Origin: Globodera rostochiensis
Taxonomy: Eukaryota > Nematoda > Chromadorea > Rhabditida > Heteroderidae
Assembly (NCBI GenBank): GCA_018350325.1
Contig: JAEVLN010000007.1
Coordinates: 3,887,804-3,951,803, forward strand
Direction: 5' to 3'
DNA: 64,000 nt
Shown piece after piece: positions 11,274-23,315 of the stretch. Position 1 is the stretch's first letter; the number at the start of each line of letters is the position of its first letter. The translations under genes were made by a program, and so were the position numbers. The notes under the pieces are model-generated. The model was not told where the DNA came from. It was given only the letters and a program-made list of their open reading frames with translations, and did not search any database.

Positions 11274-14200
11274 TCAGCGCCTCGTGCCATCCTCGAAGAA
11301 AACGCCGCCGTCCAATGCACAATATTTGGGGCCTAAAAACATTTTGTTATTTTTTTTCTTTTTTTTTAAACCCAAATCTTGGCCTATAAATATGATCTGA
11401 TCAGATTTTATACGGCGTTAACTTTGATCAGACGCTGTGGTAAAATCGATATTTTGTCCAAAATGTGCTAACTGGCGCCAACTCGTTCAAATCAAGACAA
11501 AACGTCGACTCCGCCCATTATGAGACAAAAGTGCTGCAGTCTTTTGTCACGATTTTGCCAAATCGACATTTTGTCCAGTTTTGGCAGAGTCGGCGCTTTG
11601 CCCCTTTCGGCCTTTCCAATCAACACATTTGTGATTAGTATAACTCATTTTTTTACGAGTTAATTCTAATCTATCTAGTCATTAAAATGAGCCTTGATCA
11701 GCCAGGTTATGTGATCAAATTGTGCCAAATTTTCACATGAAAACAATGTGCCAAAACTCACAAATTCCGCGCTCGCCAGCGGCACCCACGTTGCCAAGAG
11801 GTCCGGGTGGTCCAGGTTGGCCGGGCGGGCCCTGCGGACCGGTTGCCCCGGGCGATCCCGGAGGCCCTGGCTGTCCAGGTTGGCCTAAACAAAACGCAAA
11901 AAGAAATATATTTAAACACAAAAAATTAAAGCATTTTTAATGCCACTTACCGTCCCTGCCAGGCGAGCCGTCAGCTTTGCGGGGGAAATGGGAAGACGAT
12001 TAGAGAGAATCATTTAGTCAAAAAATATTTTTTAAGCATAAAAAATCCAATTTTTTGGAATTCCCCAAAAATGGCTTACATCCGGGCAATCCTTGTGGGC
12101 CGGGCTCTCCCGGGATGCCGGGCTCGCCCGGAATTGCCGGTGAGCTGGCCGCGGGACGTCCAGACTCTCCTTTCTGTTTAAAATAATGGCAAAATTAGAA
12201 TAAGGAAGGGTAGGTATTAAGGATGGGCGGGATTCCGATTTCCGAAATTTTTTGAGGCCCCGAAAGTCCGATTTCCAGAATTTTTTTGAGGCCTCGAAAG
12301 TCCGATTTCCGGAATTTCTTGAGGCCCCGAAAGTCCGTTTCCGACATTTTTTGAGGCCACGAAAGTCCGATTTCCGGAATTTCTTGAGGCCCCGAAAGTC
12401 CGATTTCCGGAATTTCTTGAGGCCCCGAAAGTCCGATTTCCGGAATTTCTTGAGGCCCCGAAAGTCCGATTTCCGGAATTTCTTGAGGCCCCGAAAGTCC
12501 GTTTCCGAAATTTTTTGAGCCCACGAAAGTCCGATTTCCGGAATTTCTTGAGGCCCCGAAAGTCCGATTTCCGGAATTTCTTGAGGCCCCGAAAGTCCGA
12601 TTTCCGGAATTTCTTGAGGCCCCGAAAGTCCGATTTCCGGAATTTCTTGAGGCCCCGAAAGTCCGTTTCCGAAATTGTTTGAGGCCACGAAAGTCCGATT
12701 TCCGGAATTTCTTGAGGCCCCGAAAGTCCGATTTCCGGAATTTCTTGAGGCCCCGAAAGTCCGTTTCCGAAATTGTTTGAGGCCACGAAAGTCCGATTTC
12801 CGGAATTTCTTGAGGCCCCGAAAGTCCGTTTCCGAAATTTTTTGAGGCCACGAAAGTCCGATTTCCGGAATTTCTTGAGGCCCCGAAAGTCCGATTTCCG
12901 GAATTTCTTGAGGCCCCGAAAGTCCGTTTCCGAAATTTTTTGAGGTCGTCGGCGTCCATCCCTGGTAGGTACACCGCCGCTAAATGTTCACTGTTTGTCC
13001 AACAAATTTATTTTACCTCTCCATCGGTTCCTGTTGGCCCTGCCGTGCCTGGCGGTCCCGGAGGGCCTGGCGGTCCGGGCAGTCCTAAAACAAAAAAAAA
13101 ATTATTATTTTTTAATTTTAAAGAAAAATGCCGTCAACCAACCGTTGGTGCCCGATCGGCCCGGTGGTCCCGGTCTGCCGGGCGAGCCGGACTGTCCGTT
13201 GGTGCCTTGCCTGCCGGGTGGGCCAGGCGGGCACGGGTTGCAGGGCGGAATTTCGATCTCCTCACAAATGATGGGCGGTCGACCTGTGGGGTTTTGGTTT
13301 TGGGGTTAGAAGGAATTGTGCCACGAATTTTGTTGTCCTTTTTTGTCATTTTGTTTTTATTTGTTTTGATTTTAGTGAAAAAGTTCAACCGAATTTCTTA
13401 ATTTATTAATCTCTGTTTTGAATTTTGTCATCTTTTTTTTACTAAAATTTGCTCAAATTGCATTTTTTAAAATTGTTTATTATTTTATAATGATTTTAAT
13501 AGGTATATAAAATTTAAAACGCCCAAACGCTCCAAATAAATTGTTTTTCATTTTAATTTATTTTTTACCTATGCCAATCAAATTTTCTCCCTTAAATATT
13601 TTATTTTGGACTATTCGATTTCTATTTTATTTTCTATAAAAGATTTAAATTTATTTTAAAAGAAACATTAAGTTCTTATTAAGGATTTTAGAATTTATTG
13701 GCCATTTTTACTCTTAATTTTCATTTGTATAAATTGGACCTGGGGAGCCGGGTCTGCCGGGCGCGCCTGGCGTGCCGGGCTGGCCGGGTGACCCCGGTGT
13801 GCCCGCACGGCCGGGATGGCCCGGAATGCAGCACGCCTCGCACGCGTCTGCCTGCCGCTTTGCGCGTCGGTTCTGCAGGTGCGCGATCAGCGACGGGAAC
13901 GGCATGGAAGCCAAGGATGAGGCGGTGCCGGTCCGGTTGCGCACTACTTGGAAGGCGGTGGCAATGCGACGCTGCTTGTCGCCCACTTCGAACATGATGT
14001 CACGGGCAGAACCCTGGCATGTGACAAGAAGCAACATTAACAAAGTTAAAATATGAATTTTTAATGGCGAAAAATGATTTTAAATTATTTTTTTTTAAAT
14101 TTAAAAAAATGCAATAACAGTATCATAATTTATTCAAGGGAAATTGCCTGGAGCAAATTATCAAAACTATCAACTTCCCAAGCAAGATTAGAATTATATT

Positions 14201-14886
14201 TCCGGACTTGGACCAGATCGTAATCAGTGCAGAAAAAGCATAGAAATAAATGATTCGCGGCATGCCTCACTCATGATCTAATCAGACCCTTTGGGCATCC
14301 TGACAGCTATTTCCGAATATGGGCCTGAGCCGACCCCTGATATGATCAGTGTATATTTTTATGATTCGTTTCTGGACTTCGGCGTGATCTGGTTGGGCTG
14401 ACCCATTATTCAACTGATCGTGAATGTTTGTTGAACTTGAAAATGATCTGGGTCCGAGTCTGCATTCGTCATGATCTGATCTGATCTGATCTCTGTTTAT
14501 GATCTGATCTGATCTTTTCTGTTTATGATTTGATCTGATCTTTTCTGTTTATGATATGATCTGATCTTTTCTGTTTATGATCTGATCATGTGACGCATAC
14601 TAATCAGATCATCTGGGGGCAGTGGGGGGGGGCGGCTGACCTTGCAAAAGTCGAGCTCCCGTTTCGTCTGGCGCTGAATGTGGTCCACAAAGTTGTACAC
14701 GACGGGCAAACAGATGGCCACCGCCAGGATGGCAACCAGTGAGAAGCCGACCGCTGTGTACGCCACCAATTTGTAGGCACGCTCGCGCGCCTCGTCCACC
14801 GTCTCGTCATCCGTGTCCAATGGTGGAGACTGTTGGGATGGCACACCTCTGGACGGCACCTTTAGCTCATTCTGATACTGCTTCAT
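11274..14886 (-). CDS. Cuticle collagen
   Basis: Eight exons join in frame (14886-14641, 14013-13740, 13283-13143, 13084-13017, 12173-12080, 11974-11951, 11884-11762, 11332-11274), giving about 342 aa. The N-terminus has a cytoplasmic stretch and the Col_cuticle_N membrane segment ([25 protein letters not shown]). A basic RRAKRQ furin-type site precedes DACEACC. Four or more Gly-X-Y blocks follow, interrupted by a Cys-rich [15 protein letters not shown] segment. The end is [20 protein letters not shown]. These features are typical of secreted nematode cuticle collagens that trimerise and are cross-linked through cysteines. The Gly-X-Y frame is continuous across every splice, which supports the model. 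The paralogue cannot be named. Confidence 0.93.
12236..12955. repeat. 33-bp minisatellite in a collagen intron
   Basis: About 21 copies of a unit reading ccccgaaagtccgatttccg + gaatttcttgagg, with a second unit type carrying gtttccgaaattttttgaggccac. The period is a multiple of three, so long spurious frames run through it on both strands. It ends in ggtcgtcggcgtccatccct, a boundary shared with the ELO-intron repeat at 45125-45262. Confidence 0.9.
14468..14592. repeat. GATCTGATC minisatellite in collagen intron 1
   Basis: Tandem copies of about 29 bp, gatctgatcttttctgttta + tgat, repeated four times with small changes. It lies in the intron between the exons at 14641 and 14013. Confidence 0.75.
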
Positions 14887-17045
14887 CTCGACGGTTATTG
14901 CTAAAACACTGATCAGAATAAATTCTTAAATTTAAAATATTTATATCCCCAAAAGTACATAGTAATTTGATCAAAATTCTTAAATTTTTCAAGGATCCCT
15001 AAAAACATCGAATTTTAATTTAAAATACAATGGGCCCATGCTAGAACCCAAAATTCATCCAGACAATACCTAAAGGTATGCCTTGAAGTGTTTGTGGGTT
15101 TATTTAAAATAAAATCCAAAAATTAAAAATGTGATCAGCCAATTAATTATTTGATATATTTGCTGCACTTCACTAAGAGTGAAAGCGCCAATGCAGCAGC
15201 ACCTTAGTGAATTGTGTGAATGATGCTTTGCTCAGCGCCGCTACAAATGGCCAAAGATGAAAAGTTTGGGTGTGGCCAAGTGCTTTTTGTTGACTTTTGA
15301 ATTGATCAGAATTGGGGGGTTTCAATTGTTGTTGCTGCTGTTGTTGTTGTTTCTTGTTGTGGCCTCTCCACTCGTAGAAGAATCCAAGTGGATTGGGTTC
15401 GGTTGTCAGGGGACAACTGAAACGACAAATTTCTGAATGGGGGCCAATTTAACACACATAATTGACGATTTATCAATGGAACAAGCATCAAACATTCAAT
15501 GCGATCTGATCAAATTCAAATGAATTGGTCTCCATCAGCAGATCAAAAGCGTCAAAATATCATACCCAGGCCTATCATCAAGCCTTATGATTGAGTAAGA
15601 AAATGCGATGTGCTTCTGATCGGCACGCCGTAACAAGCATGATCAGAACATTTTCTGATCTGACCAAGTGATTAGCAAAATTCGATCAGGCCCATCATCA
15701 ATCTCTATGATCAACACAAATATTGGACAACTCTGGAGACTGCTCACCAGGACAACTCTGCTGGAGACTGATCACCACCAGAGGAAGGGAGGATAGAAAA
15801 GGGCACAACACATTTGGGCCATAAAAGTGAATGGACGGAACAGAGAGATTACATCCAAGGCCTTCTTTTATCTTATGGCCCTGGGGGGGGCGTCGTTATG
15901 TTTTGTTTTGACATTTTTTTTTTGTAGCGGCGGTTCCAGAAACGCCAGCAAGCACAAGCACTTTTCGCCCCATCACCAAAATTGGTCCCCAAAAAAAGGT
16001 CGGATTGGCCGCATTTATGTTTTATGCTTCTTCCCCGCCGCTTCCCCCCCCCCCCCCCCCGCCCCTCCGGGGGCTAAGAGCCAGCCCAAATCTCCGACTG
16101 ACTGACTCATTCCGATTGCGAAAATGGATTTTTGGTCGCTTGAGGGGACGGACGAACGGAGGAAAAAGGAGGAGTAAGAATTATATTGCCTTTTCCCCTC
16201 CCTCCCCTCAATCAGCAGGGGGGACAGGACAGGACAGGGCTGGGGACTGGATCCCCTCCCCTCGGGCGAATTGCGTGGCCTCCATTCTTTCCCTCAAGGG
16301 GGGTGGGCTCTGATCGGACGGACGGTGAGTTGCGGAGGCATCCGAACATTGTTAGCTTCTTTGTATGTAGAAGAGGCACACCGTCAACAAGATTGACGGA
16401 AGAGGAAGCGGAGAGTGGGCAGCTAACAGACAAAAACAAGAGATTCTTCTAAGCTGACCCTGGAGGGGATAATTGGGGAGTGCATGCTTCAGCCGAAGAA
16501 GTTCCCTGGGGGGGGGGGACAATATAGGGTGGTCCTAGAATGGGATATGCTTACCTTCAGATTGAATGAGATCCCTTGAGGGGGCAATGGCGGCTTCCCC
16601 TGTCTGGAGCATTGTGGGAAAATGCTTTATCCTGAGGTCCAATTTGGTTTTTAAGGTCTAAAATGGTTTCCCAGCATCCCTGTCTCTTATTCTCTTTCTT
16701 ATCAAAGCTTTTTCCTGATCAGTTGAAAACTGATCAGCTGATCCCTTCAGGGGTAAAGGGGCAGCCTTTTGTCTCCAAATCGTTTGATCAAATCGCTTGA
16801 AGGGGGCTAAGTGTGCTGTAGGGTTTGTGCCGCTCCTCCCCCTGCTTATTCCTACGTTTTGCTCAAAAACAAATTGGCTGTGTACGTTTTGTGAATGTGC
16901 AAAATTGTGGCGGCGGGCGTGGCGTAATGTCCAGTCCCCCCCCCCCCCCGTCCGTGTCGTCGTCGTCCCAGAATCGGAATCCCATCCCCCACTAATAATC
17001 ATCCCTCATCATCCCCATAATAAGGAGTTGGCTGGACATATCCAA

Positions 17046-17225
17046 GCACTATAAAAGAAGCGGCGGCGGCGGGGCGAAAGAGTTGCGCATGCGCGGAGGG
17101 CGTCGGCAGGGAGCGGAACGGAAAAAAGGCATATAAATGGGGCCATTGGCGGCGGTGGCGGCGGTGGAGGAGGGAGGCCATGCTTTTGTGGGGATTAAGC
17201 CTAAAAAAGGGGCACCATATAAATG
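17046..17225 (+). promoter_or_regulatory. Cluster of three TATA-like sites
   Basis: CACTATAAAAGAAG near 17049, GCATATAAATGG near 17131 and CATATAAATGCG near 17217 lie within 180 bp of GC-rich DNA on the plus strand. They could mark an unidentified plus-strand promoter. No gene downstream could be built, so this is weak. Confidence 0.25.
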
Positions 17226-18329
17226 CGCTTAACTGCCGAACAGAAACCTGTCCGAACAGCAACAACAAAACGCCAAAAGTCTCCCACCCCCCGCCCCCCT
17301 TTTTTTGTGTCTAAAAATTGGGACTATTCATAATGATGATGGTTGCTGAATGATGATGCTTATGTGCATGTATGTGTATGTGTGTGTGATGGGGTGGGGT
17401 GGCGCAACTTTTTTTTCCGGGGAGAGCGGACGGGGGGAGGCGGGGGGGGGGGGAGGGTTTGGAGGTGTTCGCTGAACTTTGTGTGATAGCGGGGAAGGTA
17501 TTGTGCATTTGGCTATTTTTTGGCTCGTTCATTTTTTTAGAAACGATTTGTATGTGGGTAGAAGAACTAGAAATGGTCACAACTTTTGGTGTTAATTCGG
17601 TGAAAATGGTTAAAAGCAAGATCATTGATCAGATCAGAATGACGATAAATCGGTACGGTTAGGGCGGCCTTGTTTGGATAAATGATATTGATCTGACATA
17701 TTGGCGTACAATCAGATCACTGATCAGATCACGATAAAAATGGTAGGCCCGATTAAATGGTGATCGGTGGTCGGTGTACATCTTTTATGTGCAAAAACAT
17801 TGAAAATGAAAGTTTAAAAAACCTTCACTTTCAAGCAAAAAAAAAAAAATTTGAGAATGGGTGGCGGGCGGTTTGGGCAATCTTTGCGCGTTTTGAAAGC
17901 TAATTATATGTGTTCTGAATGCCTAATGTCTGCTGGATTGTGGGAATTCACAACAATTGAGGAAGGAGAAGAAATGAGCATTCCCATCCAATCTCCAAAA
18001 CTGTTCGATTCGTTCGCTCATTCATTCCCCCCATTTTTTGTCAATTTATTTTTTTGGGTGCCCTCTGATCAACGCGCCATGCGGGAATTTGCGCCCCCGC
18101 AGGGGCTTTTCACATACAGCACATCAGCAGAGAGATTGCCCATTCCCCCCACCCCCGCCCCCCCCTCTACCCCAACTACTTCATCGACCCGCGCCCGATG
18201 AGACGACGATGACTTTCGGCTCTGTGGAGCACGAAGAAAAGGGAAAGAAAGAAGAATGGGATTTTTTGGGGGGTTGAGTGGGTGGGTTGGGGCGGATAAT
18301 TGTCGTCGTCCAGTGAGTGGGGGGGGGGG

Positions 18330-18482
18330 GGGAGGGGGGAGGGCGGTCCAGTAAGCAGCACAATTCAGTGCCGAACGATTCAGTGCCGCCAACTTTGGGG
18401 GGGGGGAGTGGGGGGGGCGGTCCAGTAAGCAGCACAATTCAGTGCCGAACGATTCAGTGCCATCAACTTTGTGGGGGGGGGG
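18330..18482. repeat. Tandem duplication of a roughly 70-bp unit between G runs
   Basis: Two copies of ggcggtccagtaagcagcac..attcagtgccgaacgattca, each bounded by a long G homopolymer. The copies differ by only a few bases. Confidence 0.8.
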
Positions 18483-20039
18483 GTAAGGAGAGCTCAAATT
18501 TTTCGCCATTTTGTTTTTTGTTTTTTTGCCTTCATTCCAATCGCTTAACTCTTAGTCAACGAAAAGAGTTCGGGCGACTAAGAGCTTTTGATTGGTGCCA
18601 AGCATGTCTGAATCGGTTAAATTTGACCAGTCTTATACCCATCGGCACTGAATTGTCCGTCTCCCAGAAGTGGCGTGCACTGTGCTTCTTCCCTCCGGCA
18701 ACAACGGGGCGGGCGCTGAAATGTGCAGCAGCGCCTGAGGCGGCAATCAGTCGACAGATGGACGCGGTCGTGGAACGAAGAATGTCCGCCGGGTTGAACG
18801 CGCGACGACGACGACGACGACGCCATCGTTGTCATCGGACAGACATTTTGTGCATGGCTTTTATCCCCAAAACGAACCCACCCCCGCCCCCACCCCCATG
18901 CGCATGGTATGTGCCTGCCCCCGCCGCCACCCCCGGGGATGGGAGTCATCTGATCGGAGATGATCCCTGCCCCCTACTCGCCCCCGCCCCCCCCCCCTTC
19001 TCCGCCGATCGCCCCCTCATCATCATCCACCATCTCCCGGATATGCAACCGATCGGTGATGAATTAATCATAATTTTTTTTACGCAAATTGGCGTGTTTT
19101 GATTTTCTCAAAAAAAAAAGAATAATTTATTTTTGACAAATTCAAAACGGAACTATTTTTTGACTTAAAACATCGACTTGTCCCAAAATCCCAGCACAAA
19201 AATGAGCTAATAATCGTTCATCATTTACATTCTTTGCACAATTTGAGCCTCAAGAATTGGACAACGCTTAGGGGGTTTAAAATGATCAGACCCCTCCGCC
19301 CCCTTTGTCCCTTTGATCACGCCCTGAGGGCTGAGATAATCACCCCACTCTTCTGATCATCCACCACATCCCCTGAGGGGTGACAGTGAGATCGTCCCTT
19401 TTCCTCCCGGATCTTTTGATCAAACGAAGATGAATCAATTTTATTTGCGGGGTGTGTGAATATCAGAAAAATGTGTAGAATGTGCAATTTTGTGCAGTCA
19501 TTTTTTGCACACGAACGGGGGAAAAAGGGAGAAAAACACTGTGCAGAAGGAGGCCGAGTGGAATTTTTTGTTTTTTTTACTCATTTTTCGGATTTTTCGC
19601 ATTCCTTCCACAGAACAGAAGCAGCGGTGATCAGCAGAATGCGGATCAGATCACCATGGGAAGGCCAAATCAAAGCCCCAAAGTTAATAAAAAATAACCT
19701 TCAAAAATATGGGGGGGGGCGGATCACAATATCAGATTTGATTTGAAAACATTTTTATTGTGGGTTTTTTGAAAGAATTTTTTTTTTAAATGTTTGATTT
19801 AAGAGGCTTCGCCGGTAAGCACAAGCGTGGCTTAAAATTTGAACATTTCAAAAAGTGCTGCTGGGAAGTGTTGTCATTAATTTTAGAAATGCTTTTTTTG
19901 AGATGAAAAAACAAAAACTTTGACAAAAAAATATGGCGGAAAACTTAACAAAATTCTGGCATGCGATTAAAAGCAATGCTTTTCAATTTTTCATGCAACA
20001 TTGAGCAAAATTGCAAGCCTGAATTTGTAGCCCGTACTG

Positions 20040-20160
20040 GAGGACCGATCAAAAGTTCGATCGAGATCACGTCGAAAAATTCGGTAAAATTTTGTTCGAG
20101 ATTTCAATCAAGATCTCAAAAAAATCTTGACGCGATTCTCGATTGTCCGGGCTCTGCCTA
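20040..20160. mobile_element. TAGAGCCCGG-family MITE, diverged copy
   Basis: A TCGATCGAGATC-rich interior ends in GTCCGGGCTCT, matching the family's right terminus. The left terminus is degenerate. Confidence 0.45.
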
Positions 20161-22358
20161 TAAATAATTTGAACTGTTCGTAACACACGGCAATTTGCGT
20201 TTATCTCGAAAAATTTCCCAAGCTGCGTGTGATCTCGAAATGTGTCTAGATCCAAAAGAAGGAAACATATTATTTTAAAGCAAAGATTAAAACTTTATCA
20301 GAAATTGAAAAATCATATTATGATTAAAACTAATTACGGGGGTTCAAGATTCTCCAATAATTTCAAAACACAAAAAACAAACCTTTTGACCTCCGGGGAT
20401 CTTGTTGACTTGACCTAAGCTCAGTTAGGTATATTGCTAATATGCCTAAATAGGTAATTAGCAAAATTAAATGGAGTGGGGGGGAGAGAAAGAGAGAGTT
20501 GCACAATCAAAATGGAGAGGAGAAGCCGCTTCTCCCCTTTAAGCAAGTCGCGCCCTCGCGCACCACGCAACATCGAAAGTTGTTTTTGGGGTGGTGGCTT
20601 TTTTTGTTTGTTTAAAAATGGACTGATCATCTCAGCAAATGCATTCAGGATTGGGTGATCAGAGAGAGAGGGGGGGGGGGAAGAATTGTTGATCTTAATT
20701 TATTTAGGCGGATTATTTATATGTTATGGTAGCAGGAAGGAAGAGCAACCCGTTCACCCAGCAACAAAAGCAATGCTTATGAGGAGAGAGGAAGTAATTA
20801 ATTGTCAACTTTCCATCCAAATCCCCTAAAAAACTCCTCCGGCAACACACAACACAACACAGACACCCCCACGAAAAGCCAATTTTGATCAATCGGCGTA
20901 AGTCTACTAAGTGGAATTACAAAAGATTGGAAGGAGAGACTCTACAGAAGACACGTGCAAAAGCGAAGGGTCAAAAACAATGCGGAATTTCTTTAAAAAA
21001 TCCCCCCGGGCAACAGACTCCTCCAAAATCCAATCAAAAGCTGTACCACAAAGGCGCGCTCCCCTCGGGCTATAGACACCCCCCCCCCACAACCACAAAA
21101 CAAAAAAACTTTTGTGCTCTGTATCTGATCAGAAAAAAAGTGAAAAGAATTTGTGCAATTATTTGTTGCCTCCTTTGCTATGTATATTATTATTATTCAA
21201 TACAACACAACTGTCGTTGGTTTTGCGTGGCGTTTGATGGATGCGCGATTTGATGAGCGAAAGACTCTGATCAGCAGCTTCTTGTCGGATGCTATTCAAC
21301 CAATAGGTATATGATCGTCGTCGGATCACTTTGTGCTTTCTGATCAAACATGTCGTAAAAATGTCAAATCAGCTCTGATCACGAATGGCTAAAGCTGGGC
21401 ATTAATGTGCACCAAAAATGGCATTTTTTGTGAGTCGGAAAATATGTAAACAAAAAATTGTTTTTATTGCGCATTTTTTTGAAATAAATTTTACCATAAA
21501 AATGGCAAAGACACATGAACACGGCTTGAAAAACAAAGAATCTACCATACTTACTCAAATTATGGTCCAAAATTTCGGTAATTATGCATATTTTGGGGGG
21601 TTATATGTGAAAAATTAATGCATAGAAAAATTAAAATTTAACATTTTAATGTAAAATTTTGGGAAAAAGCCGAACAGACAATTGGGCACGAAATGAATTT
21701 TAATTTTCTTTTGTGGCTTATTTTTTTGGTTTTCATTTTCCCATTGAATCTTGGATTTTTTTTTTGTCAGAATTTATGCATATATCCAGCTGAAAATAAA
21801 GATGAATCACCAGACAGCCATAAACATTAACTCAAAATAAAAATGCGAAAAAAAAAGATTTTAAATAAATAGGTAACACATAACAAGTACGACCAGGACA
21901 AGGACAGCTTAGTGCCGGGCGTTTCAATGCCATTGATCATAACTAGGGACTGGATTTTTAGGCACTAAAAATTGTCAAAATAGGCTTTTAAAAGCTCAAG
22001 ATCGGCCCGGAAGTTTTTTTATCCAAAAAAACCCGACCGAGTCGATCTCTATGCACACTAAAACCCTCAAAATAGGCACTAAAATCCAAAATCGACACTA
22101 GAAACAAAACTTGTAAAACTTGACACATTTCGACTATTTTTTTGTAATTAAAATATTAATAACTTTTCAAATTAGCGTCCAATCGCTTAACATTTGAAAC
22201 TTCAACTTACAATGAAATTTTGAAATGTGCCGAGTTATTTTGATTTGGTTATGAAATAATATCCAAAGTTATGACCAACGCGGCACGGAAACGTAACGGA
22301 CCATAAAAATTCGACCAGACAAATCGCTAATTCAAAATGCCGTTTTTCGTTGTCATCT

Positions 22359-23315
22359 TTATTTTTTTGGTTCTTTCAGTTTTTGCAAATTCTTCGCTTT
22401 TTCGGTTGGCATGTTGTATGTGATGGTTGTCCGGGGAGCAGTCACGGGCTGCATATTGATCATTTTTAAAGAACGGCATATTTGATCGAGATCCACATTA
22501 GAGACCGGAGACTTGAGCTTCGAGCGAGATGTTGAGACGAGATTCTCGAAAAATCTTGGGTCTCGAAAATCTCGAAAATTCAGTGTTATTCGAGACGAGA
22601 TGTCGAGACGAGATTCTCGAAAAATCTCGGGTCTCGAAAATTTCAAAAATTCAGTGTTATTCGAGACGAGATGTCGAGACGAGATTCTCGAAAAATCTCG
22701 GTCTCGAAAATCTCGAAATTCAGTGTTATTCGAGACGAGATGTCGAGGCGAGATTTATTGAGAATCTCGTCGAGATTTTTAGAGATTTTGTCTCGTGATC
22801 TCGTCTCCTTCCGGTCTCTAATCCATATAAATTGGTCCCGGTCCTGGTTGATCCCGGTCCTGAGCCATTCCGGTTCAAAATGTGATCCCGGTCCCGATCG
22901 ATTTCCGGTTCCTGGTTATAAATCGGCCACGGGCCCAAGCCATTTCCCCGGTGTCTTAAGCCCATTTCCGGTACCGTTCAAACCGGTTCCGAGACCTTAC
23001 ATCATTCACTGCAATGTTTGACGAACTCGGCTTGGGCCACCATTTGTCCGAATTGAGGACGGAGTACCTTTGCGCATCATCAACACTATTCGGTTTATCA
23101 TACAGCATCACGGTCTTTGATGCTGTACGGCTTGCCAAATGCGAGAACTTGGGCCCGACGAATATGGCGGACGGCGACGACACGCTTTTTGATTCATTCG
23201 GTGGCTGATTTTCAGTGCCTTCGGTGGGCATGCCGTCGTTGGATGTGCTGTTACAGCAACGGCACAATGCCAAAACGAGCAGCAGCAGTTGAACAATGAC
23301 GGAAAGCAAATGCAT
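22359..23315 (-). CDS. Secreted protein of the modular array, two exons (gene F)
   Basis: Exons 23315-23001 and 22448-22359 join in phase 0 (donor GAT|GTAAGG, acceptor GCAG|CCC), giving 134 aa. The start MHLLSVIVQLLLLVLALC is a clear signal peptide, followed by a hydrophilic Ser/Asn/Pro-rich chain (MPTEGTENQPPNESKS) and a basic C-terminus (KAKNLQKLKEPKK). No domain is recognised. Its signal exon is close at DNA level to that at 37675 (CTGCTGCTGCTCGTTTTGGC and TTGTGCCGTTGC), which places it in the same family. The intron contains a TAGAG-type MITE (22499-22820). It is probably exported; effector function is inference. An upstream in-frame ATG at 23345 is possible but would mask the signal peptide. 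Confidence 0.7.
22499..22820. mobile_element. hAT-like MITE, TAGAGACCGG copy with internal expansion
   Basis: Perfect termini TAGAGACCGG / CCGGTCTCTA are flanked by ATCCACAT (22491-22498) and ATCCATAT (22821-22828), an 8-bp duplication with one mismatch. The interior is three tandem copies of a unit of about 70 bp rich in TCGAGACGAGAT. It lies in the intron of gene F. Confidence 0.85.

Larger units (their letters stand above)
14887..22358. other. Long intergenic region, G/C-homopolymer-rich, no gene recognised
   Basis: About 7.5 kb between the collagen start and the first secreted gene. It contains many runs of eight or more G or C (about 16041, 16507, 16937, 17442, 18318, 18475, 20681 and others), frequent TGATCAGATC words, and three TATAAA-like sites on the plus strand. 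Frames here are compositionally biased and show no domains or splice structure, so none is called. Confidence 0.55.

Noticed and set aside
12032..12974. Long minus-strand frames (up to about 259 codons) of an 11-residue repeat
   Set aside because: They follow the 33-bp minisatellite in a collagen intron; open frames exist on both strands because the unit is a multiple of three. The flanking collagen exons splice over it.
18317..19102. 261-codon plus-strand frame
   Set aside because: It starts in G homopolymers, is Pro/Arg/Ser-biased, lacks a domain and is open on both strands because of composition.
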